Assembly (NCBI GenBank): GCA_002559145.1
Contig: NTXX01000042.1
Coordinates: 1 to 37,816 of the forward strand
Reading direction: 5' to 3'
Source of the DNA: Bacillus sp. AFS006103
GTDB taxonomy: Bacteria; Bacillota; Bacilli; Bacillales; Cytobacillaceae
DNA: 37,816 nucleotides
The notes under the pieces were generated by a model. It worked only from the letters and a program-made list of their open reading frames with translations. It made no database searches and was not told where the DNA came from. Made by a program: the position numbers and the translations under genes. Position 1 is the first letter of the stretch. Every line of letters starts with the position of its first letter. Positions 1-7,760 of the stretch are shown piece after piece.

Positions 1-200
1 CTTTTAAGACTAACCTCAAAAATTACCCTTATTCACGTTTTTTGAGTCAATAATCGGAATCTTTCCGTCTATTTAAGTCATTTTCAGTGCTATTTGCTAA
101 TTAAGAGTAATTTCTCCGCTTATTTATCAAACTCGCCTTAGCGGCTAATGAACTTATCCAAACTACGGGTGCTTTAGTAAAAAAAAGAAAACTAAAAAAA
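1..200. other. Non-coding stretch at window edge
   Basis: I see no convincing gene here. The stretch is AT-rich and holds short complementary pieces such as TCTCCGCTTA near 113 and TTAGCGGCTA near 138. These resemble the TAGCGG/CCGCTA repeats scattered through Bacillus-type genomes. This is a loose resemblance only, and the window edge prevents seeing the whole element. Confidence 0.35.
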
Positions 201-233
201 GGCTTAGAGATATTTGCATCTCTAAGCCTTTTT
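194..233 (-). terminator. Intrinsic terminator downstream of ptsHI
   Basis: A perfect 11-bp stem (GGCTTAGAGAT with ATCTCTAAGCC, 201-211 and 218-228) has a 6-nt loop. A seven-T run follows on the minus strand, at 200-194. It lies about 120 nt past the ptsI stop codon and probably ends the ptsHI transcript. T residues at 229-233 would let it also work on the plus strand. Confidence 0.85.
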
Positions 234-355
234 GACTGTGAATTATACTGTGAAGTTTATATGATTTGCTATATGATTTGACCTTCAATTTACCGTTTTG
301 CACTTCACAAGTAAACCCAATATAAAATCAGTCGGTCTTTTTCTATATCATAAAA

Positions 356-2068
356 TTACTTTGTAGCAGCATTTACTGCCTCAATAACCTGAGCAGTGGT
401 TTGCATGTTTAATACTTCTTGAGCAAGCTTCTCCATATCAGATTTTTTCAAATTCCTGATTTGCGAGCGAGCTTTTAATATGGAAGTGGCACTCATTGAA
501 AATTCGTCAAGTCCAAGTCCTAAAAGAAGTGGAATTGCTGTTTCATCCCCTGCCATTTCCCCACACATACCTGTCCATTTTCCTTCTGCATGTGAAGCAT
601 CAATAACCATTTTTACTAAACGTAAAATAGACGGGCTATAGGGCTGATACAAGTAAGAAACACGTTGGTTCATGCGGTCAGCAGCCATCGTATATTGAAT
701 CAAATCGTTTGTCCCGATACTAAAGAAGTCCACTTCTTTTGCAAATTGATCCGCTAGGATGGCCGTTGAAGGAATTTCCACCATGATACCAAGTTCAATT
801 TCATCGGAAACCTTTTGTCCTTCAGCAAGAAGCTTTTGCTTTTCTTCTTCAAGAAGGGCCTTTGCAGCACGGAATTCATCTAGGGTTGCGATCATTGGGA
901 ACATAATTTTTAAATTCCCATAGATACTAGCACGTAACAGTGCTCTTAGCTGGGTACGGAAAATATCCTGCTCTTCTAAGCATAAACGGATTGCCCGGAA
1001 GCCTAAGAACGGGTTCATTTCTTTTGGTAAATCCAAATATGGCAGTTCTTTATCCCCGCCAATGTCCAAGGTACGAACAACAACTGGTTTTCCTGTTAAT
1101 CCTTCTAAAACGGCTTTGTAGGATTCAAACTGTTCGTCCTCTGTTGGAAGTTGATCTCTTCCCATGTAGAGGAATTCAGTCCTGTATAGGCCTACACCTT
1201 CCCCGCCATTTTCAATGACTCCTTTTAAATCCTTAGGAGTACCGATATTGGCGACCAATTCTACATGGTGATTATCACTTGATACAGTTGGTTCATTAAC
1301 AAGCTTAGCCCATTCAGCCTTTTGAGCTTCATACCCTTCATGTACTTTACGGTATTGCTCAACAAGTTCCGGAGTTGGATTAATATGTACTTCACCTTTT
1401 AATCCATCAACAATAACAAGATCCCCATTATTGATTTCCTCAGTAGCTGTCTTTGTTCCAACAACTGCTGGAATTTCCAGAGAACGAGCCATTATTGCTG
1501 AATGTGAGGTACGTCCGCCAATATTTGTAGTAAATCCTAAAACAAATTGTCTGTTTAATTGTGCGGTGTCTGACGGGGTTAAGTCCTCAGCCACAATTAT
1601 CACTTCTTCAGCAATCATGCTTGGATTAACCAATTGAACACCCAACAAATGGGCTAATACACGTTTGGTTACATCGCGAATATCTGCTGCACGTTCCCGC
1701 ATATATTCATTATCCATTTGTTCAAACATCATAATGAACATATCTGCCGTTTCCTTTAGAGCAGACTCAGCATTCACTTTATCAGACTGAATTTTATATT
1801 CAATCGGTGCATTTAATTCAGGGTCACTAAGGACGAGTAAATGTGCTTCAAAAATCGCAGCTTTATCTGCGCCAAGGTCGACTTTAGCCCGGTCTCGAAT
1901 CGCTTCGAGTTCTGCTTTTGATTTCGACATTGCCCGTCGGAAACGGTCAACCTCCGCATTAGTATCTTCAATTTTTTTTTGTTCAAACGATAAATCCGGT
2001 TCAACAAGACGGTATGCTTTTGCAATTGCAATCCCGTTTGATGCAGCTATACCATGTAAAAAAGTCAT
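356..2068 (-). CDS. ptsI: PTS enzyme I (phosphoenolpyruvate-protein phosphotransferase)
   Basis: Cytoplasmic enzyme I takes phosphate from phosphoenolpyruvate onto its own histidine and hands it to HPr, the first step of all PTS sugar uptake. The 570-residue length is that of the Bacillus enzyme. The N-terminal HPr-binding helical part is followed by the swivelling domain with the GGRTSHSAIMAR motif, which carries the phosphorylated His189. The C-terminal PEP-binding barrel has the GMCGEMAGDE motif with the catalytic Cys502. The ATG overlaps the ptsH stop codon by one base (TAATG), so the two genes are translationally coupled in the usual ptsHI order. In B. subtilis ptsG and glcT lie just upstream of ptsH; neither is seen here. 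Identification is secure. Confidence 0.98.
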   Translation of the reverse strand: MTFLHGIAASNGIAIAKAYRLVEPDLSFEQKKIEDTNAEVDRFRRAMSKSKAELEAIRDRAKVDLGADKAAIFEAHLLVLSDPELNAPIEYKIQSDKVNAESALKETADMFIMMFEQMDNEYMRERAADIRDVTKRVLAHLLGVQLVNPSMIAEEVIIVAEDLTPSDTAQLNRQFVLGFTTNIGGRTSHSAIMARSLEIPAVVGTKTATEEINNGDLVIVDGLKGEVHINPTPELVEQYRKVHEGYEAQKAEWAKLVNEPTVSSDNHHVELVANIGTPKDLKGVIENGGEGVGLYRTEFLYMGRDQLPTEDEQFESYKAVLEGLTGKPVVVRTLDIGGDKELPYLDLPKEMNPFLGFRAIRLCLEEQDIFRTQLRALLRASIYGNLKIMFPMIATLDEFRAAKALLEEEKQKLLAEGQKVSDEIELGIMVEIPSTAILADQFAKEVDFFSIGTNDLIQYTMAADRMNQRVSYLYQPYSPSILRLVKMVIDASHAEGKWTGMCGEMAGDETAIPLLLGLGLDEFSMSATSILKARSQIRNLKKSDMEKLAQEVLNMQTTAQVIEAVNAATK

Positions 2069-2334
2069 TATTCTGCCAATCCTTCTTTTTTCAAGGTTTC
2101 TTCAAGGCTATTTAATGCATCGTTTGCATCATTTCCTTCTGCTGAAATGGTGATATCAGCACCCTGGCCCACACCTAAAGACATAACACCCATTATTGAT
2201 TTTAAGTTAACTTTCTTACCTTTATATTCTAAATGAATTTCAGAATCAAATCGGCTAGCTGTTTGCACTAATAATGTTGCTGGTCTTGCATGTATACCTG
2301 TTTCTGCGACTACTTTAAATTGCTTTTCTGCCAT
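2068..2334 (-). CDS. ptsH: HPr phosphocarrier protein
   Basis: HPr carries phosphate from enzyme I to the sugar-specific enzymes II. In Bacillota its Ser46-phosphate form is the corepressor of CcpA. The ATG at 2334 gives 88 residues, the usual length. An upstream in-frame TTG at 2343 is less likely, because the AAAGGAG site at 2352-2346 sits 11 nt before the ATG. His15 lies in the motif TGIHARPAT and Ser46 in NLKSIMGVMSLG, so both the PEP-dependent and the HPr-kinase sites are intact. The gene is first in a two-gene operon with ptsI. The several cre sites in this window are where its Ser-phosphate form would be expected to act with CcpA. Confidence 0.98.
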   Translation of the reverse strand: MAEKQFKVVAETGIHARPATLLVQTASRFDSEIHLEYKGKKVNLKSIMGVMSLGVGQGADITISAEGNDANDALNSLEETLKKEGLAE

Positions 2335-2385
2335 GATAATCAAACTCCTTTAATATTTATATAAAAATATAAACTTGCTTTATTA

Positions 2386-2420
2386 AAAATAAACATTTCT
2401 TATCATTTAGTCAACTAAAT
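2386..2420 (-). promoter_or_regulatory. Candidate ptsH promoter with overlapping operator palindrome
   Basis: On the minus strand TTGACT (2414-2409) and TATTTT (2391-2386) are 17 bp apart, as expected for a SigA promoter about 45 nt before the ptsH start region. The -35 box lies inside a perfect 7-2-7 inverted repeat, ATTTAGT-CA-ACTAAAT (2405-2420). That is a good shape for a repressor operator, but the regulator is unknown. Confidence 0.5.
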
Positions 2421-2738
2421 CAATAATTGGCTAAAGAGTGAAAGTGAAATATTTTTCGTTTATTTTTTCCAAAAAGAAAACAAACATGTATTGAATTTTC
2501 ACTCTGATGATAATGTTTTGTTTATACAAATGCTAGAATATCACTTTCGCCTTTTTCAGACAACTGAAAAATCTATTTTATACCACATGTCACAAATATG
2601 TCACAAATCTGTCAAAACCAGTCACAAACTTTCACTAACCAATAAATCCAGAAGGCTGCCAATTAGCAGCTCTTTTGCCAGTGTTTCTGATCAATTGATA
2701 AAATGTATTTTTCCACAGTAATCTCCCCGTTTTAAAAA
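2421..2738. other. Intergenic region between ptsH and the 64-residue gene
   Basis: No credible gene is seen here. An open frame on the plus strand at 2491-2721 has no ribosome binding site and an unbiased, low-complexity translation. The notable content is a short tandem array at 2588-2630, listed separately. Confidence 0.5.
2588..2630. repeat. Four tandem 11-bp TGTCACAAA-type repeats
   Basis: TGTCACAAATA, TGTCACAAATC and TGTCAAAACCA follow each other without gaps at exactly 11 bp, and a fourth GTCACAAACTT follows at 2621. A period of 11 bp, close to one helical turn, with conserved six-base cores is the pattern of a direct-repeat array bound by OmpR/PhoP-type response regulators. The array lies about 190-230 bp upstream of the likely ptsH promoter. 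The pattern is seen directly; the function is inferred. Confidence 0.45.
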
Positions 2739-2933
2739 TTAACTTCTTGGTTCTTTTAGGTATTGATACAAAACATCGCCGCCCCTTTGACCTATTCCAC
2801 GAAAATGCTTAAAATCTTTTCTTTTTACTAAGACTTGACGAAATTCCATAAAATTATCATTTTTAACATAATACTCCGATAGTTCTCCTGTCATTAATTG
2901 ATTCAAGATTTCTGAAATCATTTCTTCTTTCAT
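2739..2933 (-). CDS. Conserved-looking 64-residue protein of unknown function
   Basis: The ATG at 2933 is preceded by AAAGGTGGTG at a sensible distance. The product is soluble and mixed-charge, with no membrane segment. It has a helical N-terminus (about residues 1-20) and a C-terminal part rich in basic and aromatic residues around FKHFRGIGQRGGDVLYQYL. I do not recognise the family with confidence. A cre-like site lies 64 bp upstream (2997-3011) and could control it. It is transcribed toward ptsHI but is separated from them by about 400 nt, so it is probably not in that operon. Confidence 0.65.
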   Translation of the reverse strand: MKEEMISEILNQLMTGELSEYYVKNDNFMEFRQVLVKRKDFKHFRGIGQRGGDVLYQYLKEPRS

Positions 2934-2996
2934 CCTAATACACCACCTTTACCTAGTATTTTAACGTTATGGCTTTTCTTACGCCAACTCAATAAA

Positions 2997-3011
2997 ATGA
3001 AAGCGCTACCG
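2997..3011. promoter_or_regulatory. cre-like CcpA site
   Basis: ATGAAAGCGCTACCG matches the cre consensus WTGNAANCGNWNNCW at 14 of 15 positions; only the last base differs. It lies in the 233-bp gap between the minus-strand 64-residue gene and ykvS, so it could act on either. Confidence 0.5.
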
Positions 3012-3166
3012 ATTCTTTCGCAACCCTTTTTCTCATATACTAATAATGTTTCAAAAGAATTAACATAATTGTCAAATAAAAGCCTTTACGAATTGAATAA
3101 AGTAGTGCAAACTGTTATTTAACTGGATTTTATTTATAGTTTTTGAGGTAAAGGAGAGAGACTAAA

Positions 3167-3355
3167 ATGAGAAAAGCAGAAGTAGGAAATATCATAGAAT
3201 TCCGTGGTGGTTTGAAGGGGATTGTTGAAAAGGTAAATGAAAATTCTGTCATAGTCGACCTAACATTTATGGACAATTATCGTGATTTAGAATTGGATCA
3301 GCGTACAGTTGTCAATCACAAAAACTATAAGGTTGTAAAAGAAAGCGCTTATTAA
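3167..3355 (+). CDS. ykvS: YkvS-like small KOW-type protein (DUF2187)
   Basis: This 62-residue protein matches the DUF2187 / YkvS family of Bacillus: a tiny beta-rich, KOW-like fold. The EVGNIIEFRGGLKGIVEKV start is typical, followed by NSVIVDLT. No biochemical role is known to me. The ATG has AAAGGAGAGAG upstream. It stands alone with its own terminator. In B. subtilis ykvS lies on the ykvI-ptsHI stretch of the chromosome, which agrees with its place here between ykvI and ptsHI. Confidence 0.8.
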   Translation: MRKAEVGNIIEFRGGLKGIVEKVNENSVIVDLTFMDNYRDLELDQRTVVNHKNYKVVKESAY

Positions 3356-3370
3356 ATTATAGAATTCTAG

Positions 3371-3408
3371 AAAAGGCAGTCCCAACATGGCTGCCTTTTC
3401 TTTTTTTG
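3371..3408 (+). terminator. Terminator of ykvS
   Basis: AAAAGGCAG (3371-3379) pairs with CTGCCTTTT (3391-3399), with a CC/GG extension in the loop. A seven-T run follows after one C. It starts 16 nt past the ykvS stop codon. Confidence 0.8.
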
Positions 3409-3424
3409 ATTCCTACCCGAATCG

Positions 3425-3544
3425 TTATTGACCTTTTCCAGTTTCTTTGGTTAATTCCTTTAAAGATTTTACTTTTCCATGGGGATTTTGATCTTGCTTC
3501 CTGACTGTCCATTCACGTTCTTGCTCACTTTTTGATTTGCTCAT
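3425..3544 (-). CDS. Very small basic protein, 39 residues (DUF6254-like)
   Basis: The ATG at 3544 (CAT at 3542-3544) is preceded on the minus strand by GAAGGGAGTG, a good ribosome binding site. The frame runs 39 codons to TAA at 3425-3427. The product starts MSKSKSEQEREWTVRKQ and continues with an NPHGKVKSLKEL segment. It is highly charged, has no hydrophobic segment and lacks cysteine. It resembles the small Bacillus proteins grouped as DUF6254, a family call from memory and not certain. Function unknown. It faces ykvS convergently, beyond that gene's terminator. Confidence 0.6.
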   Translation of the reverse strand: MSKSKSEQEREWTVRKQDQNPHGKVKSLKELTKETGKGQ

Positions 3545-3688
3545 TCTTTTCACTCCCTTCCTTATTATTTTTTTCTTTTCTTTTTGTTCTAATCAAACGA
3601 ATTGCTGAAAGGGGCAATGTAATGATTTCCATTTGAAAAACTTATTTGTTAAAATAAGTTCTATTGTTCCTAAAAGGAGATCATGATA

Positions 3689-4300
3689 ATGAAAAAATTC
3701 TTCCAAGACCCTCGCATACTTATTGGTTTACTTATTGCTCACGTTCTTTTATTTTTTTCATTTCAGGATCGAACGATCTTTTGGTATATATTTTCCGGAT
3801 CCATTTTGGTGTTAATCGCATACTCATCCTTTCAGGAAGATGTCGATGATAAGTTATCAGTTATTCAATTTATCATTTTTGGAGCACTGTCAGGTTTCTT
3901 ATTATATTTCGTTTTTTGGCTTGGCCTATGGGCAATGAAGATCCTTCATCTCCCGTTTGATACGAGTATTAAGAATCTCTATAATTGGTATGCGCCAGCA
4001 TTATTTTGGCAATACCTAGCTTTAGTTTTAGTAGCAGCACCGGGAGAAGAACTTTTCTGGCGGGGATTTATCCAAACAAGATTGAGTAAGTACTTTAATC
4101 CAATTGTAAGTATTTTAACTGGATCGGTCCTGTACGCTTCCGTTCATATTTATTCCGGCTCGTTTTTGTTAGTTCTTGCTGCCTTTATTTCAGGTCTTTT
4201 TTGGGGATATCTTTATTTTTTGAAGAAATCTATGCCACTTGTAATTGTATCTCATATTATCTTTGACCTGATGATATTTATTATATTGCCTTTTAAGTAG
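3689..4300 (+). CDS. CPBP-family intramembrane glutamic endopeptidase (CAAX protease-like)
   Basis: This integral membrane protein has about seven hydrophobic segments. The CPBP/Abi signature is present: the EELFWRGFIQ motif (EExxxR), then an ASVHIYSG histidine, then SHIIFDLMIF with the last conserved His and Asp. These residues form the active site of the Rce1-like intramembrane proteases. Bacterial members act in bacteriocin self-immunity, signalling or membrane protein turnover; the substrate here is unknown. Two ATGs are close together (3683 and 3689). The second is preferred, because AAAGGAG ends 9 nt before it and only 3 nt before the first. The gene is alone and ends at a terminator shared with ykvI. 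Confidence 0.85.
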   Translation: MKKFFQDPRILIGLLIAHVLLFFSFQDRTIFWYIFSGSILVLIAYSSFQEDVDDKLSVIQFIIFGALSGFLLYFVFWLGLWAMKILHLPFDTSIKNLYNWYAPALFWQYLALVLVAAPGEELFWRGFIQTRLSKYFNPIVSILTGSVLYASVHIYSGSFLLVLAAFISGLFWGYLYFLKKSMPLVIVSHIIFDLMIFIILPFK

Positions 4301-4335
4301 AAAAAGCAGTGTGTCCTTTTTAGACACCTGCTTTT
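4301..4335. terminator. Shared bidirectional terminator of the CPBP gene and ykvI
   Basis: AAAAAGCAG (4301-4309) and GTGTC (4311-4315) pair with GACAC and CTGCTTTT (4323-4335), with one bulged base. A/T tracts on both outer sides allow termination in both directions between two convergent genes. Confidence 0.75.
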
Positions 4336-5385
4336 CTATTTTCTTACTCTTGGTGTAAATGGTTTCATCCAAAGTAAGATAAAAAAAATCATGCAAATGT
4401 ACCCAAACAATGGATATAAATAAGATAGAAGCGTACCGTAATTCACAAGACTAATCAGATAAGAAACAGCAAAAATCAGGGTCACCGATAGCATTGTCGG
4501 TATGGTCAAATATTGCTTTAACTGACGGTCCAGCCCAAAGACATTTCCAATCACAGAGGTGAAAATCTCTCCATAAATTACGAGAACAAAGATCCAATAA
4601 AGAAAAGGTGCTAAATTTTTCATGACAATCGCCATCGGAATATTATATAGTTCTAAATTTGGGAGCATGATTAACGTAAAGTGACCGGCAATTAATATTA
4701 CAGTTAAAGCCGCCCCTCCAAGAAACCCTCCCCATTTAATTGTCCAATCATCCTTAACCTCTGTGGCGATCGGTACTAAAACAGCTTGGGCCAGACCTAG
4801 ATTCAATGCCACATAGGAAAATGGGGCAATGACACTTTTCCAACCATCATCGGCAGGTGGAATAAATAATAATTGATCTAGGAAGTTAGGCATTTGAACA
4901 GAAAAGATCATTAATATTATGCTAAAAGTAATCATTACCGGAACAACAAACGTATTAACAGCAAAAAGACCTTTAGTACCAACTATCATGACTAAATAGG
5001 ATAAAAAAATAGTCAGGAAAACACCGACTGCTTTTGGCAGATTTAACTGTTCTTCAAAAACTGCACCCGCTCCTGAAAGCATCACTGCACTGACACCCAA
5101 AAGCATAAAAATCATAAAGACATTAATGACACGACTTGGCCACTTACCAAACAAGTACTCATTAAACTCTTGATAAGATTTTGCCTCTATAAATGCAGCC
5201 ATTCTCATTAATTTAGAGCCCAATGCAATAAAGAGATAACCGCTCATTATTATACTAATTAAGCCAAAGAAACCAAACCGCGAAAAAAATTCAACGATTT
5301 CTTTTCCCGTGGCGAATCCAGCGCCTACTACTGTCCCTACATAGACCGCCGCAATCTGAAATGCTTGAGTCCAATCCCTCTTCAC
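4336..5385 (-). CDS. ykvI: YkvI-family membrane transporter-like protein
   Basis: A 349-residue polytopic membrane protein with about ten hydrophobic segments. The N-terminus TQAFQIAAVYVGTVVGAGFA, with its glycine-rich break, recalls the first helix of LeuT-fold transporters and is typical of the YkvI family. The substrate is unknown. Translation starts at GTG 5385, because TAAGGAG ends 8 nt upstream and no ATG in frame is better placed. It is divergent from clpE, and B. subtilis also has ykvI beside clpE. The name is therefore supported by both sequence and context, the transport role only by fold resemblance. Confidence 0.85.
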   Translation of the reverse strand: MKRDWTQAFQIAAVYVGTVVGAGFATGKEIVEFFSRFGFFGLISIIMSGYLFIALGSKLMRMAAFIEAKSYQEFNEYLFGKWPSRVINVFMIFMLLGVSAVMLSGAGAVFEEQLNLPKAVGVFLTIFLSYLVMIVGTKGLFAVNTFVVPVMITFSIILMIFSVQMPNFLDQLLFIPPADDGWKSVIAPFSYVALNLGLAQAVLVPIATEVKDDWTIKWGGFLGGAALTVILIAGHFTLIMLPNLELYNIPMAIVMKNLAPFLYWIFVLVIYGEIFTSVIGNVFGLDRQLKQYLTIPTMLSVTLIFAVSYLISLVNYGTLLSYLYPLFGYICMIFFILLWMKPFTPRVRK

Positions 5386-5478
5386 AACATCATCTCCTTA
5401 TCATCACTATATGATGATAAGGACAAACAAAGACGAGCTTTTTTCCTTAAATAGAAAGCATTACCATAAGCAAAGCAC

Positions 5479-5540
5479 TTGAAAGTCAAAAAAGGTCAGA
5501 GTATACTAGCGTCATAAGGTCAAATATAGTCAAAGTCAAA
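5479..5540 (+). promoter_or_regulatory. clpE promoter with CtsR operator boxes
   Basis: TTGAAA (5479-5484) and TATACT (5502-5507) with 17-bp spacing form a strong SigA promoter. The CtsR heptad repeat RGTCAAA-N3-RGTCAAA occurs as AGTCAAA-AAA-GGTCAGA at 5484-5500, between -35 and -10, with one mismatch. It occurs again as a perfect GGTCAAA-TAT-AGTCAAA at 5518-5534, just after the start point, with a further GTCAAA at 5535-5540. This is the layout expected for tight, heat- and stress-released repression of clpE by CtsR. Confidence 0.9.
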
Positions 5541-5573
5541 CTAATTATTACTTATCAAGGAGGTTATTCTCTT

Positions 5574-7727
5574 ATGCTTTGTCAACAATGTAATGAACAC
5601 GATGCAAACATCCAATTTACAATGATTATTAATGGACAGCGTAAGGAAATCAGACTCTGTCATGAATGCTATACTAAAGAAAAGCAAGCTCTAGGTGCAG
5701 GCTTGGGTCCAAATATGAATTCCTTTCCAAGCCTTCCATTAGAAAATCTATTCATGAATAACAAAAATATTGATAATGATTTTAGCAGTCAGCCTGCACA
5801 ACAAACTCATAGAAAAACTGAAAAGGGCGGCTTTATTGACCAATTCGGCCGAAATTTAACTCAATTGGCGAAGGCTGGGTTGATAGATCCTGTCATTGGC
5901 CGCGATGGAGAAGTAAAGCGTGTCATTGAAATATTAAACCGACGGAATAAGAATAATCCAGTGTTAATTGGTGAACCAGGGGTCGGGAAGACAGCCATTG
6001 CTGAAGGACTAGCCCAAAAGATTGCTGAAGGAGATATCCCAGGCAAGTTACGGGGGAAAGAGGTCTATTTGTTAGACGTCGCTTCCCTTGTAGCCAATAC
6101 TGGCATACGCGGCCAATTTGAGGAAAGAATGAAGCAAGTCATTTCCCAATTACAAGAGCGGAAAAATATCATCCTTTTCATTGATGAAATTCACTTGCTT
6201 GTAGGTGCTGGTTCTGCTGAAGGCTCCATGGATGCTGGAAACATTTTAAAGCCTGCCCTAGCTCGTGGAGAACTACAAGTGGTTGGTGCAACCACTTTAA
6301 AAGAATATCGCCAAATCGAGAAAGATTCTGCATTAGAACGGCGCTTCCAACCCGTTCATGTAATGGAACCTACTACTGCAGCTACGATTGATATCTTAAA
6401 AGGGATACAGAAGAAGTACGAGGATTACCATGAAGTCGTCTATTCCGATGAAGCAATCCTTGCTTGTGTTCAATTATCTCAGCGCTATATTCAAGACCGC
6501 TTTCTACCTGATAAAGCGATTGACTTATTAGATGAAGCAGGTTCGAAATTAAACCTGATCTCGGATTATAAGAGTAATGAACAAATTGAAATACGTCTGA
6601 AAGAGATTGCTGTGGAGAAGGAAGAAGCCCTTAAAAATGAACATTATGAAAAGGCGGCATCCCTTCGCGATGAAGAAACAAACCTTGAGAAGTCTTTAAA
6701 TTTAATTTCAGGCACCGAAAGACCAATTGTCGATGTAGCGCTTATCCAAGAAATCATCGAACAAAAAACAGGGATTCCCGTTGGAAAACTGCAACAAGAT
6801 GAACAGCAAAAAATGCAGACATTAGAAGAGGATCTTAGCCGAAAGGTTATCGGCCAGAAAAAGGCTGTAAAAAAGATAGCAAAAGCGATTAGACGCAGTC
6901 GTGCCGGACTAAAATCAAAACATCGGCCAATCGGTACCTTCCTATTTGTCGGACCAACCGGCGTTGGGAAAACAGAGTTAACTAAAACACTTGCTGAAGA
7001 ATTATTTGGTTCGAAGGATTCGATGATCCGCCTTGATATGAGTGAGTATATGGAAAAGCATAGTGTTTCCAAATTAATTGGCTCGCCTCCCGGCTATATT
7101 GGGCATGAAGAAGCAGGTCAGTTGACCGAAAAAGTGCGGAGAAATCCATACAGCATCATTTTATTAGATGAAATTGAAAAGGCTCATCCAGATGTACAGC
7201 ATCTGTTCCTACAAATTCTTGAAGACGGCCGACTCACAGACAGCCAGGGCAGGATGGTCAGCTTTAAGGACACCGTTATCATCATGACAAGCAATGCGGG
7301 TGCAGGTCACAAAACAGCTCATGTCGGCTTTGGTACCAATAATGCCATCGAAGAGGCTAGTATCCTTGATTCCCTTGGCAGCTTCTTTAAGCCAGAATTC
7401 TTGAATCGCTTCGATAATATCGTTGAATTTAATTCTCTCGGCAAAGAACATATTCTCTCTATTGTTGACCTTATGATTAACGAGTTACAAGAGTCATTAA
7501 CTGAACAAAATATTGAATTAACGATTAGCAATGAGGCCAAAGAAAAACTTGCAGAGCTTGGGTACCATCCTGCATTCGGAGCACGACCACTGCGCCGTGT
7601 CATCCAAGTACAACTTGAAGATCAGATTGCTGATATTATTTTAGAAGAACCTGATGTAAAAAATCTAAACGTCGTTGTTGAAGATAATCAACTGACAGTT
7701 ATCTCGAATCTAATAACTGTTAAATAG
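5574..7727 (+). CDS. clpE: ATP-dependent Clp protease ATP-binding subunit ClpE
   Basis: ClpE is a Hsp100 AAA+ unfoldase that feeds proteins to ClpP during severe stress and helps to inactivate CtsR. The 717-residue product has the ClpE-specific N-terminal zinc finger (Cys3, Cys6, Cys29, Cys32). Next come the first AAA domain (Walker A GEPGVGKT at 133-140, Walker B LFIDEIH), a UVR-type coiled-coil middle region near 340-375, and the second AAA domain (GPTGVGKT at 460-467). The C-terminal part has the AFGARPLRRVIQ motif. The zinc finger and short linker separate it from ClpC. The ATG has AAGGAGG 10 nt upstream. CtsR boxes precede it, so its regulation is clear. It stands alone, with its own palindromic terminator. 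Confidence 0.97.
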   Translation: MLCQQCNEHDANIQFTMIINGQRKEIRLCHECYTKEKQALGAGLGPNMNSFPSLPLENLFMNNKNIDNDFSSQPAQQTHRKTEKGGFIDQFGRNLTQLAKAGLIDPVIGRDGEVKRVIEILNRRNKNNPVLIGEPGVGKTAIAEGLAQKIAEGDIPGKLRGKEVYLLDVASLVANTGIRGQFEERMKQVISQLQERKNIILFIDEIHLLVGAGSAEGSMDAGNILKPALARGELQVVGATTLKEYRQIEKDSALERRFQPVHVMEPTTAATIDILKGIQKKYEDYHEVVYSDEAILACVQLSQRYIQDRFLPDKAIDLLDEAGSKLNLISDYKSNEQIEIRLKEIAVEKEEALKNEHYEKAASLRDEETNLEKSLNLISGTERPIVDVALIQEIIEQKTGIPVGKLQQDEQQKMQTLEEDLSRKVIGQKKAVKKIAKAIRRSRAGLKSKHRPIGTFLFVGPTGVGKTELTKTLAEELFGSKDSMIRLDMSEYMEKHSVSKLIGSPPGYIGHEEAGQLTEKVRRNPYSIILLDEIEKAHPDVQHLFLQILEDGRLTDSQGRMVSFKDTVIIMTSNAGAGHKTAHVGFGTNNAIEEASILDSLGSFFKPEFLNRFDNIVEFNSLGKEHILSIVDLMINELQESLTEQNIELTISNEAKEKLAELGYHPAFGARPLRRVIQVQLEDQIADIILEEPDVKNLNVVVEDNQLTVISNLITVK

Positions 7728-7730
7728 CTT

Positions 7731-7760
7731 AAAAGCGAAGCCTAGGCTTCGCTTTTTTTT
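7731..7760. terminator. Shared palindromic terminator of clpE and the M3 peptidase gene
   Basis: A perfect palindrome, AAAAGCGAAGCC-TA-GGCTTCGCTTTT (7731-7756), followed by more T residues. A and T tracts on the two sides let it stop both convergent transcripts. Confidence 0.9.

Noticed and set aside
940..1637. Plus-strand frames inside ptsI
   Set aside because: Shadows of the ptsI coding sequence with no start signals of their own.
2588..2630. CRISPR-like array
   Set aside because: Units of 11 bp without spacers; far too short for CRISPR repeats, and no cas genes.
2491..2721. Plus-strand open frame of 76 codons upstream of ptsH
   Set aside because: No ribosome binding site, unbiased composition, and it covers the tandem 11-bp repeats; most likely a chance frame.
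3337..3351. cre-like AAAGCGCTTAT at the end of ykvS
   Set aside because: Lies in coding sequence at the 3' end with two consensus mismatches and no promoter nearby.
6644..7072. 142-codon minus-strand frame inside clpE
   Set aside because: Antisense shadow of a well-supported gene; Ser/Phe-rich translation typical of reversed coding sequence.
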